Part shown: piece by piece, positions 24,830 through 43,200 of the stretch | Position numbering within the stretch: the stretch's first letter is position 1 | Layout: each line of letters begins with the position of its first letter | Source: Pontederia crassipes | Lineage: Eukaryota; Streptophyta; Magnoliopsida; Commelinales; Pontederiaceae | Direction of reading: 5' to 3' | NCBI GenBank assembly: GCA_030549335.1 | Contig: CM060183.1 | Span: 21,278,552-21,342,551 of the forward strand | DNA: 64,000 bases | Notes under the pieces: model-generated | What the model was told of the DNA's origin: nothing | Seen by the model: only the letters and a program-made list of their open reading frames with translations | Databases searched by the model: none | Program-made: the position numbers and the translations under genes

Positions 24830-25560
24830 TCTTAACCGGTGAGGGATGGCGGTGGAGGAAGGCGGTGGGCGACGGCCGACAGAGGAGCACAATCGACGGG
24901 CGGGCGGAGAGAGAAGGAGGAGGCGGCGGTGGAGGCGGACGTCGGCGCGGTGGCGGAGGGCGGTGGAGGAGGCGGAGGCAGTGGTGGAAGGGGGTGGAGG
25001 AGGCAGTGGAGTAGGCGGAGGGGCGCGGTGGAGGAGGCGGAGGCGGCGGTGGAGGCGGACGTTGGCGCGGTGGTGGAGGGCGGTGGAGGGGCGCGGTGGA
25101 GGTGACGGAGGGGCGTGGTGGAGGAGGTGGTGGAGTAGGCGGAGGGGCGCGATGGAGGAGGCGGAGGCGGAGGGCGGACGTCGAAGGAGGAGGCGGAGGG
25201 CGGCGGAGGGGCGCGGTGGAGGAGGAGGAGGCGGAGGGGCACGGTGGAGGTGGAGGCAGACGTCGGCGCGCGGTGGAGGAGGCGGCGGAGGAGGAGGGCG
25301 GCGGCGGAGGAGGCAGCGGAGGAGGCGGAGGCATCGGAGACAGTAGAGGCAGAGGCATCGACGACGGAGGCGGTAGAGGCAGAGGCGGAGGAGGCTAAAG
25401 GCGTCGGCGGCGGAGGCAGTAGAGGCAGTGACGGAGGAAGCTGAAGGCGTCGGCGACGGAGGGCGGCGGAGGTGTCGGGCATCGGAGGAGTGTATTGTCG
25501 ACATCGGGCATCGAGCGTCGGAGGTCGGGCGTCGGGGCGTGTAATTCGAAGGTAAAATAG
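24830..25560. promoter_or_regulatory. GC-rich control-like block of CACTA-2
   Basis: About 730 bases are made almost wholly of GGCGGA/GGCGGT-type triplets, in sharp contrast to the AT-rich surroundings. It is open in most frames on both strands only because stop codons cannot form, so the proline-, arginine- or glycine-rich frames are not genes. Its place, between the 5' subterminal repeats and the transposase start, matches the GC-rich downstream control region of maize En/Spm. Control function here is inferred. Confidence 0.55.
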
Positions 25561-25599
25561 TAACAGTGAAAACGAAGAAGAGGGATTAGGGATTTAAGT

Positions 25600-27170
25600 A
25601 AATTTTTTAGCGTCTCCCATGGACGAGACGCTACGTAGACGCAATCTAGGCGCTGCTTCTATCAAAATTCAGCTAGTGTGGCGCTATGGAGAAGCTAATA
25701 TGTCTCTAAGATAGCGTAGCGACACCATAGCATCGTAGGGGCGTCGACATAGATTTAGCGTCCCACAAATGAGACGCTAATTAAAAGTCTTTTTTAAATT
25801 TTCTAGTATGTATGTAATTTTATTTATCAATATAACGTCTCATCGCATTGTGCCCGTTCCAATTGTTTTATTTCCTTTCGACAATATATCATGTATGCAT
25901 ATAAAATTATAAATCTATATGTATATGTGTCTATAACAAAATTATATATATATATATATGTATATGTCTACGTGTGGGAGATTAAGTATTATAAATCTAT
26001 CATGTATGTATGTCTATATGTATTATAAATATATATGTGTATGTATATGTCTATACATATGCAAGTCATATATAGATAACATGTATATGTATACGTATTC
26101 GAAGTGAATATATGTGTATATGTTTATATGTGTGAGATTAAGTGATAATAATATGTATATATGTACTTATTATATATAAGTATAAGTATATGCGCGTATT
26201 TATATGTCTATATGTGACCGATTAAGTGAGGGGATAAAAAGTCGGCTAAGGAGGCGCAATACAGACGGTATTGAATCGTTAGGTTCATTTAGCGACCAGT
26301 AGTGTCTAACACTTGTTTGCGTCTCAAGTCGGCGACGCTATAGAGACGCCAAAAGTGTCACCATAGCGTCGACATCACCTGTGGCTCTAGTTAGACGCGA
26401 CATGGGTGCTATTGAGTCTCCAAGGTGACGCTAGAATGGTAGCAAATCACTCTCTTAATTCAACCACCGTAATTTCATGATTAAGTATATAATAATATAT
26501 GCATAATTAAGATATTATATATATTGTATGTATAGATAACATAAATAATATAGGTAACAAATTATATATTTAGGAAAACTCCTATCATGTAAAAAAAAAA
26601 TATATATATATATATAATCGTGTAACTAATACATATATATGTTGATAATACATATATATAATATGGGTAATCATGTACGAATACATATATATGTTGATAA
26701 TACTAATATAACATTTAATTAATTTATTGATTAACATATAGTATATATAATATATAAGGTTTAAATATAAAACAAATAGCGATATAAATATAGATAACTT
26801 ATGAGTAACACATTAGCGTCTACGTAGCGTCGCCTATTCCCGTGATGCTATATAGCGTCTCTTTAGAGCCGCAAGTCCTGTGACGCGAGATTCGCGTCGA
26901 ACGTGGTCGACGCGATAACGGTGCTAGGTTCTGCCGCGCATTTTTGGTCCGTGGCACAGAATAATAGCGTCTACGTAGCGTCTCCATTGCGCCAGCGTTA
27001 GCGTCTATTTCGTGAATAGTTAAGAACACGCTAATGAGACGCTATCGAGAGGCAAATAGCGTCCCATTGTTGTGACGCAAAGTGGACGCCATAAAGGCAC
27101 TAGTGGCATCTATGTAGCGTCACTTCTTTAGGCGACGCTACCTTGCGTCGCTAAGCGCCCATTTTCTTGT
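25600..27170. repeat. 5' subterminal arrays of CACTA-2 with AT-rich spacers
   Basis: Three clusters of GCGTC/GACGC motifs (about 25600-25800, 26230-26440 and 26810-27170) are separated by AT-rich stretches full of ATATGTATATG. Together they correspond to the upstream subterminal region of an En/Spm-type element. Confidence 0.8.
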
Positions 27171-27174
27171 AGTG

Positions 27175-27610
27175 GTCACATATCAGTATACCTATGTCAC
27201 AGCATCTTAGTAACTGCGGTAGCCACGGGTTTCGACGGTACAAACCTTTACGAATACGAAATTATAAAATTTGATGTATGAGTCACAAAATGTAAACGTT
27301 TCGAAAGATATAAAATAACACTCACCCTAAATTATCATCTGGCTGTACGTATGCTTTGTACACACGATTTGACAAGGCTGCATCTGAGGGTTCTACGGAA
27401 TCAAGAGCTTTAACAGGTATTTCCGGCAATTGTGTCTCCAGGTCCGCAATATCAGCGTGAGAGGAAGGAGCCGGCGGAGGATATTGTCATTCAATTATGC
27501 GAATGCCCATGACTGATCTAGGAACTCTGTCTGAAGAAGTATCTCTAGGGATGACCTTCTCTTTTCCCTTATTTTTTCCTTTACCGAAACTAAACATCTT
27601 CATAATACAA
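27175..27610 (-). pseudogene. CACTA-1 second gene, 5' part beyond the nested element
   Basis: On the minus strand a likely first exon reads M-F-S-F-G-K-G-K-N-K-G-K-E-K-V-I-P-R-D-T and continues V-K-A-L-D-S-V-E-P-S-D-A-A-L-S-N-R-V-Y-K-A-Y-V-Q. It is probably the N-terminal side of the gene whose 3' part lies at 19117-20158, now separated by CACTA-2. There is at least one in-frame stop. Confidence 0.45.
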
Positions 27611-28062
27611 AATTTAATGCACTTCACATTTACAATTGATACAAAATTTTAAATTGACAACGTTTCAACTTGATGTTCAGCTACATCTTGTATCACATCT
27701 TTAGGAATGGAATTGTAGATATAACTCGAGAACCAATTCCTAATATCCGGAGGTGCTTATAAAAAATAGACAAATTAATTCACTTATTTTTATTTGTAAA
27801 ATTGTGATAATTATTTCAAACACTCACGAGATGAAAACGAATATGGAAATGCACCGTCCTCGTCAGGCATTCGTCGATCCGAATGATCATCAACATGCAT
27901 CGCTAACTATGTTTACAATTTTACGATAGATGATAATTTAAATAAACCATTCAAATATAACATCATCTAAATTACATGAAAGTCGTAAGCGAACAATAAG
28001 TAAGATAACCATAGTCGTAAGATAACAATATTACATGAAAATGCCATTAGCTAATAATAACA

Positions 28063-28287
28063 TTACTCATCATCCGAATTACTATATGATTCATATTCAT
28101 CATCATCATCATCTGAAGATGACGCAGTTTCAATTTCTCCTTCGTTCGAAGCATTGTCGTCATTTTGTATCTCGGCATTATCGAAGTCTTCAAAGAATTG
28201 TTCTGAATATTGTAGATCTTCGACTAATTCGGTAACTACAATAGGTGTCACAAAAGCTTGTGAGTCATCTTGGTATGCACATTGCAA
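28063..28287 (-). pseudogene. Acidic C-terminal tail, probably CACTA-1 transposase
   Basis: A 74-codon minus-strand frame reads A-Y-Q-D-D-S-Q-A-F-V-T-P-I and ends in a very acidic serine/aspartate-rich tail. Its position upstream of the second gene and its acidic composition suit the end of a TNP2 transposase. No catalytic or DUF4216 block precedes it, so most of the gene is gone. Confidence 0.4.
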
Positions 28288-28899
28288 CGCACCATCATGA
28301 AGAATAATGAGACATACATGAAGAATAAGGATTTACTAATTTCTGCATTATTTGAGACATACACGAAGAATAAGGATTTAGGTGTAAAAAAAAACCAAAA
28401 TTTCACAATCACTACGAAGGTTCACACATTAAACTTTAAATAAAATATCAAAGAAACATCATAAACAGGAATATCATAACCACTAATAAGAACTAATCAT
28501 AAATACTAATTAGAACTAATCATATTTGTACTACAAAATAACAAATTAGAACTAATGAATGAAATCTAAAATAAGAAATTTAAAAACATTACATATTTAA
28601 TAACTACTACAATAAATAGAATTCATATTTCATTGTCAACACATATAAATAGTAATGACCTAAAAATAAATAACTTATGTCATTTGGAGTGACAGAGACA
28701 ATAAAATATTTCCAATAACCTGCATTTAAATTAAACATAAGACAACAAAAAATATAATCTCCAAATTTATGATGCACTCAATTTTTGCATTCTTACACTT
28801 TTAAAGTTGTCGAAAGGAGAAACCTGACAAAACTCTTCAAGCAAGTTAACAAAGTCCTGTACGAAAAATGAAAATACATTAACATCCATCACGAGAATT

Positions 28900-29010
28900 G
28901 GCCGCCGTCCGGATTGCTCTCTGTCGACCGGATTCGAATAGCCAAATCTGGCCGCAGCAGCATGATCAGTCCGCAGCGGCTGGAACTAGCCGCGGCCGCC
29001 GGATCTGTAA
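28900..29010. other. GC-rich block at the broken 5' side of CACTA-1
   Basis: This short GGCCGC/CCGGAT-rich island, in otherwise AT-rich DNA, resembles the longer block in CACTA-3 (44520-44940), which has the same GGCCGNATCTGGCC-type phrases. It is read as the remnant of the CACTA-1 control region next to its lost 5' end. Confidence 0.45.
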
Positions 29011-29758
29011 CTGAGTAATCATAGGGAGAGCAGGGATATTAATAGATAAAATTCTGTAACTGATTGGTTTGGATGCAGAGATAAGATTGATGGATTATTA
29101 AATTGGGACTTCATTGTAACGGATGAATCCCAAATTTAAAGGTGGATTTCATATGTTGTCCTGTTGAAAGTTTGGATTCCAACTTCCATCTCATGACTAT
29201 CTTGTCATACAATTTAAGAACTAATTCTTGTGTTTGGATGTCATAACTTAATAGAATTTAATTTCATTCTATTTTTCAAGAACTTCATAAAAGCTTAGAC
29301 TTCATGTTTGGATGAAAGTTTTCGACGAAGGCGAGCACACGATATTAAAATTAACTGACGTGACATAAAGTAGAGACAAAAAAGATTGATGCACGATCGG
29401 AATTAGTGAGTTCTTACCTTCATCAAGAATTCAAGTTCTTGGAACTGAAAGAAAAATAAGCATTGATTGGAACTCAAATTTTGATGGGTCAAATTTCTAC
29501 CTGTGATGGTGTTTGTCATAATTTATCAATAGTCAAGTATAGTTCCACCAAAGAAAACACACGTAGTTAAAGAGAAAAATATAAAAAAATGAAAAGACTG
29601 ACATATCAAATGGTTGGAGGTAGGAGAAAAGGAGGAGCTAGAAGAAAAATGAGGTGCACAGTAAGATTCAATCTCTAGCCACATGAAGGCATCTCGTGTA
29701 CAACTCCAGCCCACCTCTTGCACTTGGGTGTCAAAATTGTAAGTTGTATATATATTTG

Positions 29759-29794
<36 letters not shown>

Positions 29795-30485
29795 AAAATT
29801 TTTGACAGGCAGATGGGAGTAGGACTAGAGAAGTCAATAGTTGGTGGCAAAATCAATAATTAAAACGTCAGAAGCCTTGGTGGAAGGATACTTTGTGCAA
29901 TTGTAAATAGTCGATAAAAGCTAATATTTAGCATTTTGAATATTAAAGACAATTGCTTTATGGCTTTGAACGATTGCTACATTTAGTGAGCAAACTTTTT
30001 TCATGGTTTTTTCGGTGTCTTATTTTTGTTTAAATAATTTGAATAAAAATATCATACGAAACCCTATGTATGAAATATTATAATTATTTATTTTTATTTT
30101 TCAATTTTTGCATGAAATTATTTTTCTTTGAAAAATGAATTTTGTTTCTATTTGAATAAACTCTTTTAAAATGTTTGGGGATCTTAGTTTTAAAATGTCA
30201 AATTCCTTGTTTCATTACATTCTATCAATTTAAGTTTTGGTTCTATATCAACATGTCTCTTTCTGATTTGCATCCAAACATAAATTTAAGCAACGAAGGT
30301 CTTTTCATATATATTGATTAATGCAACTATATAATTGTACTAGAGTAGACAATTGAAAAAAAAGGTAATTATGATAAACACAAATTTCATTGTAATTAAT
30401 TAGGGCAAGAGTATATCATTTATAGTTTCAACTAACCCATGCGATAATTATGTTTACATAATAGACATAGACAACATGACACCAA
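29011..30485. other. Non-coding DNA downstream of beta-glucosidase copy 1
   Basis: No gene was seen. It contains a (TA)n microsatellite at about 29762-29790 and the 3' flank of the beta-glucosidase gene that ends at 30486. Phrases such as GTTTGGATG near 29085, 29230 and 29305 hint at small decayed MITEs, but no clean boundaries were found. Confidence 0.5.
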
Positions 30486-36861
<6,376 letters not shown>

Positions 36862-36957
36862 AATTTGTAGCACTACTGACTACCAAACACTAATGTTAAT
36901 TGTTTAAGCAAGCCATGGAAAACTTCTTTTTTTTTTTCTCCAGCGGAGACTATTTAA

Positions 36958-36965
36958 TATTTATA
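36958..36965 (-). promoter_or_regulatory. TATA box of beta-glucosidase copy 1
   Basis: TATAAATA on the minus strand (within CTATAAATATT) lies about 97 bases upstream of the chosen ATG. That would give an untranslated leader of roughly 65 bases. Confidence 0.6.
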
Positions 36966-38514
36966 GAAGAGGAATATAATTCATCACATTATGTAAAAGG
37001 TAAACATTTATGAAAAAATTCCTTTTCCATTTATTTATTTATAAAGAAGAAAAGTTAAACATATAAAGAAGTAAATGATAATGTTGTATTAAGTTATTCC
37101 ATTAAAAATCTTCCATTTAATATATTTTAATAGTCATCTCACCGAAAGGCATATACTCAAATATCTCATTTCTGATTTTTTTTATATATTTTAGTTTTAA
37201 TATTTTCTAAAATTTGATATTTTTGTGTGTTTTAACATTCAATATATACTTTAATGCACACTCAAGTTTCTTATTTCTGAAAATTTTAATTTGCTCAATT
37301 ACGACAGCATATGACACCTGGCATAATAAATGATGAGGGAAAGAAGTAAAAAATAAATTTTTTTCCCAACTACGAATATTAAATAATTTCTATATTTACA
37401 ATATTCATTTGAATGAAAAACGTCATTTTTCCTAAATTGTTGCAGACAAGAAATATTTTTTATGCTACCAATTAATAGATATCTCTTAAAGTCTCATATT
37501 TGCTAGGAGTATAAGAAATATATGATCAATAAAATATCTATTTGCTTCGAAAAAGTTGAATAAAAAAATAGAAAATTAGGATTCAAATATAATTTACGAT
37601 AGTTTTTAATAAACTTAATCCCATCCGCTAAAATTAAAATCCCACCGAAAAAATGTAAAAGTCGGTTGTGCCAATTTCTTTTATTTATATCCTTTTATTT
37701 ATATAATTAATTAATAAGTATACATTATTTTATTATAGATATAATATTTTTTGTTTAAAGTTTCATACTTTTTATCACATTATCAAACTTTAATTTGGTA
37801 ATTTTAAAAATTTAGTGTATATTTTACATTTAATATTAAATATTTTTATGTTAATTTTAATTTATTATATATTTTTTAAAATATAGTTATATAAAAGTAG
37901 AGCTCTTGAAAAAATTGACCCAATAGAGGGTGAATTTTATTTTTAAAAATAGTTTTAGAGTGATTTTTTTTAATTTAAAAAACTTATCCGAAAAATAGCG
38001 GATACTTTTTTGAAAAAATAACTTAATCTCACCCGAACTATTTTCACCCTTAATATTTGCTATAATTTCTATATTGAAATTGTCATGTAAATAAAAATAG
38101 ATAAAATATCTTTTTTTCTAAATGGCAGAACACAATAATTAATTTCTATGTTTACATGTCATTTGAAATATTTGTTATTACTTTCTTATTAATTAACTTT
38201 AGTATTTTTCTCTATTAACATTCAATTTGTTACTTTTTACATTCAAATACCATAGCTTGGATTATCCAACTAATTTCAAACGTAATTGAAAGGAAAATAC
38301 AATCATTAAAAGTATTATAAATTAATCATTTTTAGATAGAGACGTTAATGTTGATGAGGAGGATGCCTCTCTCCTCCCCCTCTCCCCCGCTGCCATTATG
38401 AACAACGCCCGGATGAAGATGGGGAGGGGGCGGCACCACCCTTTCTAGTCCATCACAACGGAGAGGGGGTGGATGACCCCTCCCCTCTTCCGTCATTGTT
38501 AGCAAGACCACCTT

Positions 38515-38626
38515 TTAGAATGTATAACAAATAAATTGTTTTGTTTCAATCTTTTATAACTATCATTTTTTTAGAATGTATAACAAATAAATTGTTTTGT
38601 TTCAATCTTTTATAACTATCATTTTA
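38515..38626. repeat. 56-bp tandem duplication
   Basis: TTAGAATGTATAACAAATAA starts a unit that is repeated almost perfectly with a period of 56 bases (unit starts near 38515 and 38571). Confidence 0.9.
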
Positions 38627-39246
38627 TTTTATGTTTTGACAGGTTAGACAATCTTTCATTCTAAATTCATTTTTCTCTTTTTTCAAAAGATAAGATTCAA
38701 CCTCTTTTTCAAAGGACTCCAATCACTTTATGCATATTACTTCTCATGTTTGTTTCTTTTCTACAATATGAAGCTTATAATGAATATGCAAGTTTTAGTT
38801 CTAAAGCATCGTTTGATTGTTGGATAAAGAGCATTTAGAATAAGTGAAAATATTCACATGAACAGGCATTGTGTATGTCGTTGTGACATTATTGCGCAAC
38901 GTCTTATTTCGCCATAGCATTTGGGAAACTACGCGAATAACACCCTGCAAAATGGCCATCTGACCCTTGTGAGAAAAAAATGAAATGCCCGGATTAGTGG
39001 AGAGGGGACATGGACAGTAAAATTACATCCTTAACCTTAATAACATCGGAGAATAAATTATATTTCATCATTTTAGAAGAATATGTGCTGCCCTTGTCGT
39101 CCGTTGTTCACATGTGTTTGACAGTATTCGACTTAAGAAGAAGTTATTATACCACGTAAGCTCAAAACAAACAGCATAATTGGTCTTTTCAGTGTACAAA
39201 TGTGTTTGTACTTGTATTTGGTAACGTACTTTTCCTTTGAATTCAC

Positions 39247-39344
39247 CCCTCCTTGGCATATTTTGTATCTCTTTTGTACCTTCCAGCTCATTCACCTCCT
39301 TGGCATATTTTGGATGTCTTTTGTTCCTTCCAACTTGTCAATCG
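39247..39344. repeat. Imperfect ~49-bp tandem duplication
   Basis: CTCCTTGGCATATTTTG.AT.TCTTTTGT.CCTTCCA occurs twice in a row with several differences. The overlapping + strand frames of 68 and 73 codons arise from this repeat and look non-coding. Confidence 0.75.
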
Positions 39345-40211
39345 ATTGTTGTACTTCAAAAATAATTATTATTTATATGATCTTTGGACATGTGATCTTT
39401 ATTTAATACATTGTTGCTCCGAATTTTGGGCATTTGATCTTTATTTCAGACATCCATTTTTTTTTTCAACATGATATATTTATATGATCTTCGTTTGCTC
39501 AAACCTATGGTTACTTTTTTAAAGAAACCTTTTTACATAATGCTCTAAAATAATAACTTTTAGAGATGATTATTTATTTTTTTTAAAAAAATAAGAGAAT
39601 TATCGTAATTCATATTTAAAAAAGACGTGATTATAGTTAAATGTTAATATCGATTCAGTTTATATATTTTACTGTAAAAAATTATAGATTTTAACTATTT
39701 GGCATATAACTTGTTTGATATATGGAATAATTATGTATCGTATGGATTAAAGTTAATTGAGTTATATGCAAGTCATTTATTGATATCTCAATTCAAATTT
39801 AATGAAAGTGTAATCAGTAAGTGAAAACATTGTGTATAAAAATATCCATTTTAAGTAAAATTTCTTGATAGGTAACGAATAATTTTACATCAACAACAAC
39901 AAAGTCTTATCCCACTAGGTGAGATCGGCTAAACGAATAATTTTAAACATTAAAAAAATCGTTAAAATAAAATTTTAACATCAAATGTATGCTTCAAGTT
40001 TCAACTATAAAAGGATCATAAAATCTAATTAGAAAATAATAATAATTTCAGTTGACAGCGTCAACTTTTGGATCGCAAAATTTAACTCCGAAACGAATTT
40101 ATGGCCAACAAATTTTAATTTCACGAAATGAGTACATTTATTAATTTCAAAAATCACATATGTCATGCAATAATTATTACGGTTACATCAAACCACATAA
40201 ACGATATGACA

Positions 40212-43200
40212 TCAATTATACGATTTTTTGAGAAAATTGCGAAACCAAATAGCCGATTTCTTTGGATATCTCTTCAAGCCATTTTTGAAATCCACGTAGT
40301 GGATGCCAAATCGCACGGTGTAGCCAGAATCCCACTCAAAGTCATCTAATAAGGTCCATGCGAAGTACCCCTTCACCTTGGCTCCTCTCCTGTCCATCAC
40401 CGATAGATTTGTATCAGCTCATTGAACTTAAAATAAGTAAATAACTCACCACCATGCAAAGGGTATCATTAAGAAACATATCATATCATATTATATATAT
40501 ATATATATATATTAAGTTAATGGGACCTGATAGCTTTGTTCAGGTAATATAGATGCTTCCTGTAGTAGTCTATCCTTGCGTCGTCTTTGAGCGCCTCCTC
40601 GATTGGTAACGTCTCATTGTTCACTTCAGCAACTCCTTATCATAGTATTGTTCATTTGATTATTAGAAAGATCGAATTAATCTCAGTGTTGGCATAACAA
40701 GAATAAGAAAGATGTACCTGGCCTCACCATTCTCCGTAATGTAAATTACCGGATCGTTGTACTTCTCTTTTGTGTACAACACTATATCTCTTAAGCCTTT
40801 TGGGTAGACATAAAGCCAATTTGAACCAGTCTACAAACAGAAGCGAATCGTAGTTCGCATGCAATTAATTGTGCAAATACATCACATGTGGTAACAATTT
40901 GTATATCTGAAGACTGAGTCAGAGCTGGATTCTTACCGGTGCACCGATGAGAACTCCGTTACGAGATACTAAAGAAGACAATAAGATCAGAAAAGAGAAA
41001 AAGTAAATAAAATTAAGTAAGCATGATATTTCATTTCACTATGTAGAATATCATTCGAGATGATAAAGTTGTGATTGATTTGATATACAAAGTTGGTTAC
41101 CTGCGGTGGAAGTGAAGGAGTCCGTCAAATAACTTTTAGTGATAGAATTCGTGAGCGGAGCACTAAAAGTGTATCTCGAAGTGTAGTAGTTGATCCCAAT
41201 AAAATCAAAAGATCCCTTGACCGACGCGGACTGCTCCTGAGTAAAAGTGGGCAGTCGATCCCCGAGGACTGCTCTCATGGTAAATGGGTAGTCACCTTGC
41301 GTCAAAGGATCCATAAACCTAAAATTTTGATTCGAATGGTATAAGATATATCTTTTATGACGCAGGTTCGTTAATTGAGTTCTCACCAGCCGTAGTTGAA
41401 GTCCAAAGCTCTTGCTACAGCATCTGCATCTGATTTCGAATCACTGATCGGAAGGAACCAAGCTGAAATATGTGTGATACCTATTTCACCCTTTTGTGCT
41501 CCCTGTATTAATGGATGCATTGATCATTAATCGACGACGGAAGAGGTAAGTATTAATTAACTGGAGCATTCAAGCCACCTTGTCCTTGTTATTTACCTTA
41601 TATTTGCGTCTGTACAGCTTCACTGCAGCTGCATGGGAGAGCAACAGGTGATGGGTGACTGTGTAAGGCTCTCTACCGGAGTCCCCGTTCGTGCAGTTGC
41701 CACCGCCGGCAACACGAGGTGTGCATCGACCCGGTGCGAACGTCCCCGCCGCGTACCCCGAGGACGAGAAAACTAACGGTTCATTGAATGTGATCCAATG
41801 CTTCACGCGATCGCCGAACTCCTTGAAACAGATGTCGACGTAGTCGACGTAGTCCTTGCTATCGTCAAAAATTGGCAAGTTATTTTGCACACGAGTAATG
41901 CATATGCATTACTTACATAAGCATAGATATGAATACTTCAATCTTTTCACTTGGACGCACTGTGAAAGAGCATACTCACATGATAAGTGGACTCAAGAAA
42001 CCTCCATATTGGTCTTCTAGCGCTTGAGGTAAATCCCAATGAAAAAGAGTAACAAATGGCTTCAAGCCTGAGAGTTTTTCAAAGTAGGTGATAAGAGGAG
42101 CACAATATATAATATGTGATATAATGCCTAAGTGCCTAACTAATTGAGTAGTACCATTGGATACGAGCTCATTGATGACATTGTTGTAGAACTCAATGCC
42201 CTTCCTGTTTACTCCTCCTTTAATTGAACCCTCTATCACATATGGGAACACCATGTTAAGATTGCACCAGCATAGAACAAAAAAAAGGGTCACATAGGAA
42301 AAAGTTATGCAATCTTACCAGGTAGGATTCTTGGCCAAGAGATGGACAATCTATATGCATCCGCTCCCATCTCTTTCATGAGTGACACATCTTCCTGCAA
42401 TCCAGAATTCCTTTCAACTTTTGAGTCTTTTAAATTAGAGAACTAAATTATAAAATCATGTCGCAATGAGAACGATGGTGAAGTCATGTACCTTGTAGCG
42501 ATGGTAAGAGTCTAACGCTACATCCCCATTGCTCCTATCCTTTATCTTTTCTGATCATGCACAAAAGCGAATCATGAATTGGTATTAATTAATTGAGAAT
42601 ATTCTACTTATCTTCATGATCAGATTCACAAGTATATATGATCACATTTAATATTTCACATGATAACAACTACTAGCCACACATTTACTTGTCATGCCAA
42701 AAAGTAAAGTTGACATTAGTTTTAAGCTTCTATACTAACCTACATTGATTAATTAATAACTAAAATATTAGAAAAAAATTGAACATCGAGCAGCCTGGAG
42801 GCGTAAGTTGTAGGCGTAAATTGAACATTTCGGTCCTTTTTTTTTTTGTTTTAAAAGCTAGCATTTAGTACACTCATCGGATAAATTTTATGAATTATCC
42901 TCCAACTTGTAGACGTTATATTTATCCAGTCCTCGTAATCATTTGGCCTTGTTTGGCTTGAGTTTACCTCAAGGAGTAAGCTCTTATTCCTACAAATTTT
43001 GCTATACACCAATTTTTTTCTTGCTCCTTCCACAAACACCTGCTTCCATTGAATTATCTACTCCCAAGATGAGCTGCTCTGAGCAACAAAAAAATTGCCA
43101 AACAAAGCTTTTTGATGTTTGGTGAAAGATACTGTAGTTAATTTTTCTTAAGAAAATTCATAGACCACAACAAATAATTTGTTTTTTGCTTAGAGGTGAC

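Larger units (their letters stand above)
20159..27174 (-). mobile_element. CACTA-2: complete-ended En/Spm-type transposon nested in CACTA-1
   Basis: It begins CACTACAAGAAAATTGG and ends CCATTTTCTTGTAGTG, so the 13-bp CACTACAAGAAAA ends are perfect. The 3-bp flanks are GCC and GTC, a target duplication with one mismatch. Internal order read on the minus strand from 27174: subterminal arrays of AGCGTC/GACGCT motifs (26810-27170, 26230-26440, 25600-25800), a GC-rich block (24830-25560), AT-rich tandem repeats (24430-24810), transposase remains (24213-23290), second-gene remains (23149-20831), and a terminal subterminal array (20165-20620). The catalytic middle of the transposase is missing, so it could only move with help from another copy. 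Confidence 0.88.
18351..29010 (-). mobile_element. CACTA-1: En/Spm-type DNA transposon, 5' end lost, split by CACTA-2
   Basis: The 3' terminus is TACTATAAGAAAA at 18351, the CACTACAAGAAAA end with two C-to-T changes. It is followed by a dense subterminal array of short inverted motifs (GACGGTTCAAACCGTC type). Inside, minus-strand remains of the second CACTA gene occur at 19117-20158 and resume at 27175-27610 after the nested CACTA-2. A possible transposase tail follows at 28063-28287. A GC-rich block at ~28900-29010 resembles the control region near the 5' end of the other CACTA elements here. No matching 5' terminus follows, so the element appears truncated near 29010. Without CACTA-2 it would be about 3.6 kb. 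Confidence 0.7.
36975..40211. other. Intergenic DNA between the two beta-glucosidase genes
   Basis: About 3.2 kb of AT-rich DNA with no gene seen. It includes a GC-rich island at 38360-38515 without a credible frame and two short tandem duplications listed separately. It should contain the upstream control region of copy 1 and the 3' flank of copy 2. Confidence 0.55.

Noticed and set aside
24786-25504. Proline-rich minus-strand frames of 190-227 codons and arginine/glycine-rich plus-strand frames
   Set aside because: They overlap in nearly all frames of a GGC/GGA repeat where stop codons cannot arise. No start context, domain or splice pattern supports any of them.
28063-28287. Acidic 74-codon frame as an independent host gene
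   Set aside because: It lies inside CACTA-1 at the place of the transposase tail, has no homologous domain I know, and the D/E/S-rich end is typical of such tails.
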